A DNA stretch of 32,226 nucleotides, from contig JAFUUB010000095.1 in assembly GCA_017483985.1 (NCBI GenBank), positions 1 through 32,226 of the forward strand. Direction: 5' to 3'. Made by a program: the position numbers and the translations under genes. The notes below the pieces were generated by a model. It was not told the origin of the DNA. It did no database searches and worked only from the letters and a program-made list of their open reading frames with translations. This stretch comes from Bacteroidales bacterium. GTDB lineage: Bacteria; Bacteroidota; Bacteroidia; Bacteroidales; UBA932. Shown piece after piece: positions 7,437 through 15,778 of this stretch. Numbering within the stretch: the stretch's first letter is position 1; each line of letters opens with the position of its first letter.

Positions 7437-9029
7437 TTACTTCTTGGCCGCGTGACGGCGGGCGGTCTGGATGCATTCGCGGCGGCAGATGATGACGGAG
7501 ACGCCGTGATATTCAATCTCTTCCCGGATCGTCTGTTCCATTTCCGGATAGTTCTTCGGCAGCGGGACGATCGTCCGCAGGTGCTCCGGCGCGACCCCCA
7601 GGCCCAGGCAGATGGATTCCAGGCGACCGGTGCCCGCGGAATCCTGTCCGCCGGTCATTCCGGTCGTCAGGTTGTCGGAGATGCAGAGCGTGATGTCCGC
7701 CCCGGAATTGACCGCATCCAGCAGCCCGGTCATGCCGCTGTGCGTGAAGGTCGAATCACCGATCACGGCCACCGACGGCCATACGCCGCTGTGGGCCGCT
7801 CCGGTCGACATGGTCACGGATGCGCCCATTTCCACGCAGGTGTGGAAGGCATGGAACGGAGCCAGCCAGCCCAGGGTATAGCAGCCGATGTCGCTGAAAA
7901 CGCGGGCGGTCGGATAGTCCTTCAGGACGTTGTTCAGGGCCGTGTAGAAATCGCGGTGGCCGCAGCCCTGGCAGAGGGCCGGCGGGCGCGGGACGGTCAC
8001 CTGGGAGGCTTCCGGCCGCGGGAGGTCCGGCAGTCCGAGGGCGGTGCGGACACAGTCCGGCGTCAGCTCCCCGGTGCGCGGGAGGGTTCCGTCGAGACGG
8101 CCCTTGATCGTGAGCCCGCTGTCAAAGATCCCCTTCAGGCGGGTTTCCACCAGCGGCTGTCCCTCTTCCAGGACCAGCAGGGTCCGGCACTGCGCGGCGA
8201 GCCGGCGGGCCAGTCCGGCCGGGAACGGATACTGGGAGACTTTCAGCACCGGATACGGACAGCCGTCCGGGAAATTCTCCATCAGATAATTATAGGCGAT
8301 GCCGCAGGCAATGATACCCAGGGACTTGTCCGGTCCGTCGGTCAGGACGTTGAACGGAGAAGCCTCCGCCGCTTCGGCGAAACGGGCGTGGTCGGCGATC
8401 AGGGCTTCGTTGCGCACCTTCGCATTGACCGGCAGCAGGACCCACTGGCGCGGGTTCTCCGGGAAGGAGAGGCCGTTCTGGGCGCGGAGGTCGCCGGTCT
8501 CGACCACGGCCCGGGAATGGGCCATACGGGTGGTCAGTCGCATCAGGACCGGGATCCGGTGGGCTTCCGAGAAGTCGAAGGCATGACGGACCATGGCGTA
8601 GGCTTCCTGCTGGGAGGAAGGTTCGAAACAAGGGACCATGGCGAAATCCGCATAGAACCGGGAATCCTGTTCATTCTGCGAGGAATGCATCGAGGGATCG
8701 TCGCAGGCCGTCACGACCAGGCCGCCGTTCGCCCCGGTCATGGCCGCACCCATGAAGGCGTCGGCACAGACGTTCATTCCGACATGTTTCATGCAGACCA
8801 GGGCCCGTTTCCCGCAATAGGAGACGCCCAGGGCGGCCTCCATGGCGGTCTTTTCATTGGAACTCCAGTCGCAGTGGATATTTCTTTCCCGCGTCAGCGG
8901 GTGGTTCTGGATGAACTCGGTGATTTCGGTGGACGGGGTACCGGGATAGGCATAGACGCCGGAAAGACCGGCGTGCAAGGCGCCCAGCGCCAGCGCTTCA
9001 TCCCCCAGAAGCAAATGTTTTTCAGCCAT
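7437..9029 (-). CDS. iorA: indolepyruvate oxidoreductase, alpha subunit (TPP-binding)
   Basis: The 530-residue catalytic subunit converts indolepyruvate and other arylpyruvates plus CoA to aryl-acetyl-CoA and CO2. The pyrimidine-binding domain is at the N-terminus (GDEALALGALHAG, YAYPGTPSTEI). The central domain follows (FNVLTDGPDKSLGIIACG). The TPP-binding domain carries CQGCGHRDFY (353-362), SDIGCYTLG (379-387) and GDSTFTHSG (424-432) with N453. The two-[4Fe-4S] ferredoxin domain usually found at the C-terminus is absent: the chain ends about 15 residues after VSVIICRREC. It is the first gene of a four-gene operon with its own promoter at 9069-9099. Confidence 0.93.
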   Translation of the reverse strand: MAEKHLLLGDEALALGALHAGLSGVYAYPGTPSTEITEFIQNHPLTRERNIHCDWSSNEKTAMEAALGVSYCGKRALVCMKHVGMNVCADAFMGAAMTGANGGLVVTACDDPSMHSSQNEQDSRFYADFAMVPCFEPSSQQEAYAMVRHAFDFSEAHRIPVLMRLTTRMAHSRAVVETGDLRAQNGLSFPENPRQWVLLPVNAKVRNEALIADHARFAEAAEASPFNVLTDGPDKSLGIIACGIAYNYLMENFPDGCPYPVLKVSQYPFPAGLARRLAAQCRTLLVLEEGQPLVETRLKGIFDSGLTIKGRLDGTLPRTGELTPDCVRTALGLPDLPRPEASQVTVPRPPALCQGCGHRDFYTALNNVLKDYPTARVFSDIGCYTLGWLAPFHAFHTCVEMGASVTMSTGAAHSGVWPSVAVIGDSTFTHSGMTGLLDAVNSGADITLCISDNLTTGMTGGQDSAGTGRLESICLGLGVAPEHLRTIVPLPKNYPEMEQTIREEIEYHGVSVIICRRECIQTARRHAAKK

Positions 9030-9068
9030 ATTGCAATCTGTGTGTTAAATAATGTGGTTGTTCTGCTA

Positions 9069-9099
9069 CAAAATTATAAATTTTAAGAAAAATAACAAA
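9069..9099 (-). promoter_or_regulatory. Bacteroidetes-type promoter for iorA operon
   Basis: On the minus strand TTTG (9099-9096) is followed after exactly 19 bases by TAATTTTG (9076-9069). This matches the TTTG-N19-TAnnTTTG consensus of the primary Bacteroidetes sigma factor. It lies 40 bases upstream of the iorA start, in an AT-rich gap between the divergent iorA and priA genes. Confidence 0.8.
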
Positions 9100-9190
9100 T
9101 AACAAACGAAAGAATAATTGCAAAAACGTTTTCGACTTTTAATTAATCATTCTCCCCATATCGGCAAAAATGCCTATCTTCGCCTTTGCA

Positions 9191-11329
9191 ATGGACCGGA
9201 AGACCTGCATATCCGTCATCCTGCCGCTCCGGCTGGCCTGGACCCCGTCCTACTGGGCGGAGGAAGGAAGCGTCGTGCGCGGGAGCCGGGTCCGGGTCCG
9301 GTTCGCGAACAAGGTCTACAGCGGCGTGGTCGAAGCCCTCGCCGTCGAACCCTCGGCCGATCCGTCCAAGATCGCGGACATCCTGGCCGTCGAAGACCTC
9401 CCGCCCGTTTCCGAGGCGGAACTCCGGCTCTGGCAGTTCATCGCCGAGTACTACCTTTGCTCGATCGGCGAGGTCTTCCGCTGCGCCAGTCCGGCCGGCG
9501 CCATCGCCCAGCAGCAGACAGCCGTGCGGGTCCGGGAACGGATGGAGAAACAACTGGAAGGGATCCGCGACAAGATGACCCGGGCCCGGAGGGACGATAC
9601 GCGGCAGCGCTACGCAGCCGCCGCGGCCATCCTGGAAGCCCGGCTTTCCGGGGCACCCGTCCCCCAGGAAGCCCTGCCGGAAATCCACCTGTCCGATCTG
9701 CAAAGCAAAGCTTTAGGTCAGATACGGAAAGCCTTTCTGGAAGAAAAGATTGTACTGTTGAACGGCGTGACCGGTTCCGGGAAGACGGAGCTCTATGCCC
9801 AGCTGGCCCGGGAGACCCTTGCCCAGGGCCGGAACGTCCTGTACCTGGTCCCGGAAATCGCCCTGAGCCGCCAGCTGGAAGACCGCCTGGAAGCCTTTTT
9901 CGGCGACACTCTGCAGGTCTTCCATTCCGCCCTCACCGCGGCCCGCCGCCAGGAAGTGGCCGATACCGTCCGGAAGCATCCCTACATCGTCCTCGGCACC
10001 CGTTCCGCCCTGTTCCTGCCGCACCGGGACCTCGGGCTCGTCATCGTGGACGAAGAGCATGACACTTCCTACAAGCAAGACAGCGCGCCCCGCTACCAGG
10101 GCCGCGACACCGCGGTCGTACTCGGGCGGATCCATGGCAGCCGGATCATCCTCGGCTCGGCGACGCCCTCTTTGGAATCCCTGTACAACTGCGAAACCGG
10201 GCGCTATGCACTGGTTTCATTATCAGAAAAATATCACGGAGGACCGGAAGCGGAGGTCGAGATCATCGACACCCGCGCGGAGCGGCGGAAAAACGGCATG
10301 ACCGGCAGCTTTTCCCGCAAGCTGGCCGCCCGGATCTCCCAGACCCTCTCGGAGGGCGGACAGGCCGTCATCCTGCGCAGCCGCCGCGCCTATGCGCCCG
10401 TAGTGCAATGCACCGCCTGCGGCATGATCCCGAAGTGTCCCAACTGCAACGTATCCCTGAGCTACCACAAGACCACCGGCAGGCTGGTCTGCCACCATTG
10501 CGGCCACCAGGAAGCCTATACGGGCACCTGCCCGTCCTGCGGACAACCGCTGGAGCCGCTCGGCGCCGGGACGCAGCGCATCGAGGAGGAGCTCCATGCC
10601 CTGTTCCCGGAAGCCCGCATCGCCCGGCTGGACAGCGACGCCGCCCAGGACAAGCTGCATGAGCAGCAGGTCATCCGGGATTTCGCCGAGCGCAGGACCG
10701 ATATCCTCGTAGGCACGCAGATCGTTACGAAAGGCTTTGATTTCGAAGGACTTTCCCTGGTCGCCGTCCTGCAGGCGGATTCCCTCCTCGGACAGCAGGA
10801 TTTCCGCGCGGACGAACGGGCCCTGCAACTGCTGGAGCAGTTCCGGGGACGCTGCGCCCGCCGGGGAAGCCCCGGGCGCTTCGTCATCCAGACCGCCCAG
10901 GCCGACCATCCCGTCTACCGGCAGCTGGCCGGGCAATCCCCTTCTCCCGATTTCATCGGCGACCTGCTCGCCGAACGGCGGGCCTTCGGATACCCGCCCT
11001 ATTCCCGCATCATCCTGCTGATCTGCCGGGATACCGACCCGCTCCGGCTGGACCGGCTCTGCCGCCAGCTGACCGACGCCCTGTGCGCCGCCTTTGTCAT
11101 CCAGCCGTCGCTGCTCGCCTCTCCGGCGCAGGGCAGCATCCAGCTGACCGGTCCCTATGCGCCGCCCCTCGACCGGACGGCCGGCCAATTCATCCGCCAC
11201 ATCCGCCTGACCCTCCGCAAGGACGCCTCCCTTTCCGCCAACAAACAATTGCTGGCCAAGACCCTCGCCCAGTTTGAGAAAGACGCCCGCTATCCCGGGC
11301 ATATCTTCGCCGACGTCGATCCCGTGTAG
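9191..11329 (+). CDS. priA: primosomal protein N' (replication restart helicase PriA)
   Basis: This 3'-to-5' superfamily 2 helicase reloads the replisome at stalled forks. Numbered from the ATG at 9191 (712 residues), it shows an N-terminal DNA-binding region, Walker A GVTGSGKT (192-199), Walker B DEEH (287-290), and the PriA insertion of eight paired cysteines (about 407-450: CTACG, CPNC, CHHCG, CPSCG) that binds two zinc ions. IVTKGFDFEGLSLVAVLQAD follows. The frame is open seven codons further upstream to an ATG at 9170, but MDRKTCISVILPLRLAW looks like the family start, and a promoter-like TATCTTCG lies at 9175-9182. It is divergent from iorA. The C-terminal third is somewhat compact but carries the usual conserved segments. 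Confidence 0.95.
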   Translation: MDRKTCISVILPLRLAWTPSYWAEEGSVVRGSRVRVRFANKVYSGVVEALAVEPSADPSKIADILAVEDLPPVSEAELRLWQFIAEYYLCSIGEVFRCASPAGAIAQQQTAVRVRERMEKQLEGIRDKMTRARRDDTRQRYAAAAAILEARLSGAPVPQEALPEIHLSDLQSKALGQIRKAFLEEKIVLLNGVTGSGKTELYAQLARETLAQGRNVLYLVPEIALSRQLEDRLEAFFGDTLQVFHSALTAARRQEVADTVRKHPYIVLGTRSALFLPHRDLGLVIVDEEHDTSYKQDSAPRYQGRDTAVVLGRIHGSRIILGSATPSLESLYNCETGRYALVSLSEKYHGGPEAEVEIIDTRAERRKNGMTGSFSRKLAARISQTLSEGGQAVILRSRRAYAPVVQCTACGMIPKCPNCNVSLSYHKTTGRLVCHHCGHQEAYTGTCPSCGQPLEPLGAGTQRIEEELHALFPEARIARLDSDAAQDKLHEQQVIRDFAERRTDILVGTQIVTKGFDFEGLSLVAVLQADSLLGQQDFRADERALQLLEQFRGRCARRGSPGRFVIQTAQADHPVYRQLAGQSPSPDFIGDLLAERRAFGYPPYSRIILLICRDTDPLRLDRLCRQLTDALCAAFVIQPSLLASPAQGSIQLTGPYAPPLDRTAGQFIRHIRLTLRKDASLSANKQLLAKTLAQFEKDARYPGHIFADVDPV

Positions 11330-11346
11330 GCCGGATCCCCCATTCC

Positions 11347-11388
11347 GTGGAACATTTTTCGCCGACTGTGGAACAAAAGTCGGCGAAA
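11347..11388. repeat. direct repeat and hairpin between priA and parA
   Basis: GTGGAACA occurs at 11347-11354 and again at 11368-11375, 21 bases apart. The second copy forms most of the loop of an 11-bp hairpin (TTTCGCCGACT 11357-11367 with AGTCGGCGAAA 11378-11388). No T-run follows directly, so it is a poor priA terminator. Because it sits just upstream of parA, it may bind a regulator. GTGGAACA resembles one arm of a parS-type site, but no full palindrome is present. Confidence 0.4.
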
Positions 11389-11413
11389 CCGGAAATCTCT
11401 CGTTTTTATTTAT

Positions 11414-11421
11414 TAAATTTG
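11414..11421 (+). promoter_or_regulatory. -7 promoter element for parA operon
   Basis: TAAATTTG matches TAnnTTTG and lies 27 bases before the parA ATG, giving a leader of about 20 bases. I see no good TTTG at -33. Confidence 0.55.
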
Positions 11422-11447
11422 CATGTTTACAGTAGAACCATTCATCC

Positions 11448-12233
11448 ATGGGAAAAGTCATCGCCATCGCCAACCAGAAAGGCGGCGTCGGAAAAACCAC
11501 TACCGCCATCAACCTGGCGGCCTCCCTGGCCGTGTTGGAAAAGAAGGTGCTCATCATTGATGCAGACCCGCAGGCCAACACGACCTCCGGTCTCAACTTC
11601 TCCCCCGAAGACGACCAGAAACGGACCCTGTACGAAGTCATGATCGGTGCCCTGGACATCCGTGACGCCCTCATACAGACCGAGATGCAGAACCTGCACA
11701 TGATTCCCTCCCACATCAACCTCGTGGGAGCCGAAATCGAGATGCTGGACAGCGAGAACCGGGAATCCATCCTCAAGCACGCCCTCGCCCCGATCCGGGA
11801 CGACTACGATTTCATCATCATCGACTGCTCCCCTTCCCTGGGACTGATCACGGTCAATTCCCTGACGGCGGCCGATTCGGTCATCATCCCCGTCCAGCCC
11901 GAATTCTTCGCCCTCGAAGGACTCGGCAAGCTCCTCCAGACCATCCGGCTGGTGCAGGACGGCGTCAACGGGAACCTGCAGATCGAAGGCTTCGTCGTCA
12001 CCATGTTCGACGGCCGGACCAAGGTACACTCCCAGGTCGTCAGCCAGTTGCGCGAGCATTTCAAGGACATGGTTTTCAAGACCATCATCCAGCGGAGCAT
12101 CCGCCTGAGCGAAGCCCCTTCCCACGGCAAGCCGATCATCCTGTACGACGTGATGAACAACGGTACCGCCAATTACCTCAACCTCGCCAAGGAAGTCCTC
12201 GAGCGGAACGGCCTGGCCCCAGAAATCCAATAG
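11448..12233 (+). CDS. parA: chromosome partitioning ATPase ParA/Soj
   Basis: This 261-residue ParA/MinD-type ATPase has the deviant Walker A KGGVGKTT (11-18), followed by IDADPQANTTSGL (switch/Walker A') and DFIIIDCSPSLGLITVNSL (Walker B). It binds DNA non-specifically when loaded with ATP and moves the ParB-parS complex, so the newly replicated origin is segregated. The ATG at 11448 lies just downstream of a -7 promoter box. parB follows after three bases, with a double stop (TAG TAA). The order parA-parB-DUF5683-LysM transglycosylase is a known Bacteroidales chromosomal arrangement, so this is the chromosomal system and not a plasmid one. Confidence 0.95.
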   Translation: MGKVIAIANQKGGVGKTTTAINLAASLAVLEKKVLIIDADPQANTTSGLNFSPEDDQKRTLYEVMIGALDIRDALIQTEMQNLHMIPSHINLVGAEIEMLDSENRESILKHALAPIRDDYDFIIIDCSPSLGLITVNSLTAADSVIIPVQPEFFALEGLGKLLQTIRLVQDGVNGNLQIEGFVVTMFDGRTKVHSQVVSQLREHFKDMVFKTIIQRSIRLSEAPSHGKPIILYDVMNNGTANYLNLAKEVLERNGLAPEIQ

Positions 12234-12236
12234 TAA

Positions 12237-13172
12237 ATGAGCAGCAAATCCCCCGCACGCGGATTGGGCAAGGGCCTCGGCGCCCTGCTCGGTGAAGCCG
12301 GAGACCTGAGCAGTTTCCGCAAACCGGTCGGCTATGTCAACAAGGAAGTCGTCGGTGCCAAGGAGCCCCAGGATACGGCAGACATCCTCCGCATCCCGGT
12401 CGACCTGATCGAGCCGAACCCTTTCCAGCCCCGCAAGTCCTTCGACCAGGAGGCCCTCGCGGAACTGGCGGAATCCATCCGCACCTTCGGCCTCATCCAG
12501 CCGGTCACCGTGCGCAAGAAAGATAATGGCAAATATCAGATAATCAGCGGCGAGCGCCGCTTCCGTGCCTGCCGTCTGGCCGGACTGGAGATGGTTCCCG
12601 CCTACATCCGGGACGCCAACGACCAGGGCATGCTGGAGATGGCGATCGTCGAGAACATCCAGCGGGAGAACCTCGATCCGATCGAGGTGGCCATGAGCTA
12701 CCAGCGGCTGATCGAGGAATGCAACCTGACCCAGGAGCAGATGGCCGAGCGGGTCGGAAAGAAACGCGCCTCCGTCACCAACTACCTGCGCCTGCTCAAG
12801 CTTCCCGCCAAGGTCCAGCACGACCTGAAAGTCGGCATCCTGAGCGTGGGACACGCCAAGGTCCTGCTCGGCGTGGACGACCCCGTCCTCCAGGAACAGC
12901 TCTGCGACCTGGTGATCCGCGGCGACCTGAGCGTCCGCCAGCTGGAAGAGAAGGTCCGCAAGATCGGCAGGGAGGGCGCCAAGCCCGATACGACCCAGGT
13001 CCCGGAGCTCCCGGATACCTACTACAAGGTCCTCGAGCACATGGGCCGCTGGTTCGGTGACAACATCAGCCTTCGCCGTTCCCCCGCCGGAAAAGGCACC
13101 ATGACGGTACGGTTCAATTCGGACGAGGAGATGGAACGTTTCCTCAAGGCATTGGACCAGAACAATTTGTAG
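12237..13172 (+). CDS. parB: chromosome partitioning CTPase ParB/Spo0J
   Basis: This 311-residue ParB has the N-terminal ParA-contact stretch with GLGKGLGALLG (9-19), the CTP-binding motifs GERRFRACR (105-113) and ENIQREN (139-145), and a central helix-turn-helix that reads parS (about 164-185, LTQEQMAERVGKKRASVTNY). A short C-terminal dimerisation region ends in RFNSDEEMERFLKALDQ. It loads at parS, spreads as a CTP-gated clamp and stimulates ParA. It is co-transcribed with parA and followed after three bases by the DUF5683 gene. I did not find a convincing full parS palindrome in the window. Confidence 0.95.
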   Translation: MSSKSPARGLGKGLGALLGEAGDLSSFRKPVGYVNKEVVGAKEPQDTADILRIPVDLIEPNPFQPRKSFDQEALAELAESIRTFGLIQPVTVRKKDNGKYQIISGERRFRACRLAGLEMVPAYIRDANDQGMLEMAIVENIQRENLDPIEVAMSYQRLIEECNLTQEQMAERVGKKRASVTNYLRLLKLPAKVQHDLKVGILSVGHAKVLLGVDDPVLQEQLCDLVIRGDLSVRQLEEKVRKIGREGAKPDTTQVPELPDTYYKVLEHMGRWFGDNISLRRSPAGKGTMTVRFNSDEEMERFLKALDQNNL

Positions 13173-13175
13173 CCT

Positions 13176-14078
13176 ATGCGGAAATTTTACGGCATCCTGG
13201 TCTGCTTCGGACTGCTCCTGCTGGCAACCCAGCCGGCCCGGGCCCAGTTCCGGGAAGAAGCCTTCTCCCAGCAGTACAACGACGACGCCGACTCCCTCGG
13301 GCGCGACTCCACGGATGTCATGTTCTCCTTCAAGGATTATTTCGGCGGTCTCCGGCACAAGAAGGAAGCCAAGATCGGGACCATGTTCGCCGGTTCGACC
13401 CTCTTTGTCGGCGGCCAGCAGGTCTACAACCGCCAGTACTGGAAACTGCCGGTGATCTACGGCGGGCTGGCCGCGACGGCAGGCCTCGGCATCCATTACC
13501 GCCACCGGTACAACGACGGCGGCTCGGACCATGACAAGCTGATGAGCAACCTGATGTTCGCCGGGACGGGGCTCATCTACTGGGGGGCGCTCCTGGACGG
13601 CGTCGCCTTCTACCGCACGGACAGCCCGCACCTGCCGGGTCGCGCGACCCTGTACTCGATCCTGCTGCCCGGCCTGGGCCAGTCCTATAACGGGGAATAC
13701 TGGAAAATCCCCCTGTACTACACCGGCATGATCGTTTCCGCCAGCCTCCTGGTGACCAACAACACCAATTACCGGCGCTACAAGCGGATCCACAACGAAG
13801 CCACGGCCGAGGACGGGACCTACGACGGTCCGGTCACCGCGCAGACCGCCTTGTACTATCGCAATGTATTCCGCCGCTACCGCGACTATTCCATCGTGGC
13901 GCTGGCAGGCTTCTATCTCCTGCAAGTCATTGATGCAAATGTATTTGCATACATGCAGGATTTTGAAGTTTCGGACGATATCACCCTCCACGTCGCTCCG
14001 GCCGTCATTGCGCCCGAGCGAACCTATGCATTCGGCAACCAACCCGCCTTCGGCATGAGCCTGGGCCTGAGATTCTGA
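13176..14078 (+). CDS. DUF5683 family exported/membrane protein
   Basis: The 300-residue product begins with a clear signal peptide (charged MRK, then a hydrophobic run, cleavage expected near ARAQ at about residue 24). Glycine- and aromatic-rich segments follow: QQVYNRQYWKLPVIYGGLAA, RATLYSILLPGLGQSYNGEYW and KIPLYYTGMIV. The LPGLGQ-Y-x-GEYWKIP motif is the DUF5683 signature. The family sits next to parAB in many Bacteroidetes; its job is unknown, and an envelope location is inferred. It lies three bases after parB and four before the transglycosylase gene, so it is in the same operon. Confidence 0.85.
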   Translation: MRKFYGILVCFGLLLLATQPARAQFREEAFSQQYNDDADSLGRDSTDVMFSFKDYFGGLRHKKEAKIGTMFAGSTLFVGGQQVYNRQYWKLPVIYGGLAATAGLGIHYRHRYNDGGSDHDKLMSNLMFAGTGLIYWGALLDGVAFYRTDSPHLPGRATLYSILLPGLGQSYNGEYWKIPLYYTGMIVSASLLVTNNTNYRRYKRIHNEATAEDGTYDGPVTAQTALYYRNVFRRYRDYSIVALAGFYLLQVIDANVFAYMQDFEVSDDITLHVAPAVIAPERTYAFGNQPAFGMSLGLRF

Positions 14079-14082
14079 TAAC

Positions 14083-15774
14083 ATGAAGATACGAACGATC
14101 CTCCTTCCCCTCCTCCTCTGCGGCGCATTCTCCCTTTCCCCGGTTTCCGCACAGATCCCGGACCGGACGACCGTGCCCGAGAAGAACAACCCTTTGAAGA
14201 ACAATCCGCTCAAGTCGCGCAGACAGCTCAAGAAAGAAAACGAGCAGATGAAAGCGGAACTGGAAGCGCTTCGCCAGCAGTTGGAAGACATGCAGGAACA
14301 GTATCACGCCAGCGACAGCATCGCGGCGGAGATGATCGAAATCTTCGAAGAAAACGAGGACCGCCTCGGCACCGGCATCGCGCCCGAAGACTATACCCCG
14401 GAAATCACCGACAGCCTGCTGAACCTGTGGTACCAGAGCCGCCGGGTACGCCGGGCCAACTACGACCTCAGCCCGGAGATCGAGTACAACATGGACTCGG
14501 TGCACTTCACCTCCGACGTCCCTGATTCCGTCTTCCTCCAGCGGCTGGCCAAGATGAATGCCTATATCACCCTCCCGTACAACGAGACGGTCAAGAACTA
14601 CATGATCCTCTATTCCGAGAAGATGCCCACCAAGATGCGGCTCATGCTCGGACTGGCCGACTATTACATGCCGATCTTCGAGGAGACCCTCAACAAGTAC
14701 GACATGCCGGAGGAACTCAAATACATGGCCATCATCGAGTCCGCCCTCAACCCGGTCGCCGTGTCCCGCGCCGGCGCCAAGGGCATGTGGCAGTTCATGC
14801 ACACCACCGCCAAGAGCTACGGCCTGAAGATCAACTCCTATGTGGATGAACGGCTGGATCCGGTCAAGGCGACCGACGCCGCCGCCCGGTACCTGAAGGA
14901 CGCCTACCGCATCTTCGGGGACTGGAACCTCGCCATCTCCTCGTACAACTGCGGCGCCGGCAATGTCAACAAGGCCATCCGCCGGGCCGGAGGCAATGAC
15001 AATTTCTGGGCGATCTACGAATATCTTCCCCGGGAGACCCGCGGCTATGTACCGGCCTTCGTCGGCGCCATGTACGCCTTCCATTATTACAAGGAACACG
15101 GACTGGTTCCCGATGACGTGGACATGCCGGCCCATGTGGACACCTTCGAGATCCGCCGCAACCTGCATTTCGCCCAGATCTCCGAGCTGGTCGGCGTTCC
15201 GATGGACATGATCCGGGAACTCAATCCGCAGTACACGCATGACATGATCCCGGGCAACGAGAGTCCGTATATCCTCCGGCTCCCTTCCCAGTACACCACC
15301 GCCTTCATCGACCACCACGATTCCCTGTATACGTACAAGGCGAAGGAGCTCTTCTCCCCCGCCACCCTGGAGAACATCAAGGCGGCCGGCAGTTCCTCTT
15401 CCCGGACGCAAACCACCTATGTCGTCAAGCGGGGGGATTACCTGGGCAAGATCGCGGCCCGCAACCATGTCACCGTGTCCCAGATCAAGAGTTGGAACAA
15501 CCTGCGCAGCAATACCGTCCGGGTCGGCCAGCGGCTGATCATCTACAAGGGCGGCAGCGCTCCGGCGCAGGCTTCGCAGGCGGCATCCTCCTCCGGCAGC
15601 ACCCAGGCGGCATCCTCCGGAGCCGGTTACACGACCTACACCGTCAAGAAGGGCGACAACCTCTACGAAATCGCCCGCCGCTACCACGGCGTGACCGCCG
15701 ACCAGATCAAGAAATACAACGGCATCGGTAACAACATCCGGGTCGGCCAGAAGATCAAGATTCCGCACAAATAA
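14083..15774 (+). CDS. mltD: membrane-bound lytic murein transglycosylase D-like, with LysM repeats
   Basis: This 563-residue exported enzyme cleaves the glycan strands of peptidoglycan. The signal peptide covers residues 1 to about 24 (ending SAQ), a charged coiled-coil region follows (about 45-75), then an SLT domain with catalytic Glu219 in IIESALNP, SRAGAKGMWQFM (228-239) and SSYNCGAGNVNKAI (286-299). Two LysM domains (about 444-488 and 517-561) are joined by a low-complexity Ala/Ser linker (491-515) coded by partly repeated DNA. It ends the parA operon. The link between segregation and wall remodelling is conserved in the order but unproven in function. Its 3' end faces the convergent helix-hairpin-helix gene four bases away. 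Confidence 0.9.
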   Translation: MKIRTILLPLLLCGAFSLSPVSAQIPDRTTVPEKNNPLKNNPLKSRRQLKKENEQMKAELEALRQQLEDMQEQYHASDSIAAEMIEIFEENEDRLGTGIAPEDYTPEITDSLLNLWYQSRRVRRANYDLSPEIEYNMDSVHFTSDVPDSVFLQRLAKMNAYITLPYNETVKNYMILYSEKMPTKMRLMLGLADYYMPIFEETLNKYDMPEELKYMAIIESALNPVAVSRAGAKGMWQFMHTTAKSYGLKINSYVDERLDPVKATDAAARYLKDAYRIFGDWNLAISSYNCGAGNVNKAIRRAGGNDNFWAIYEYLPRETRGYVPAFVGAMYAFHYYKEHGLVPDDVDMPAHVDTFEIRRNLHFAQISELVGVPMDMIRELNPQYTHDMIPGNESPYILRLPSQYTTAFIDHHDSLYTYKAKELFSPATLENIKAAGSSSSRTQTTYVVKRGDYLGKIAARNHVTVSQIKSWNNLRSNTVRVGQRLIIYKGGSAPAQASQAASSSGSTQAASSGAGYTTYTVKKGDNLYEIARRYHGVTADQIKKYNGIGNNIRVGQKIKIPHK

Positions 15775-15778
15775 GCAT

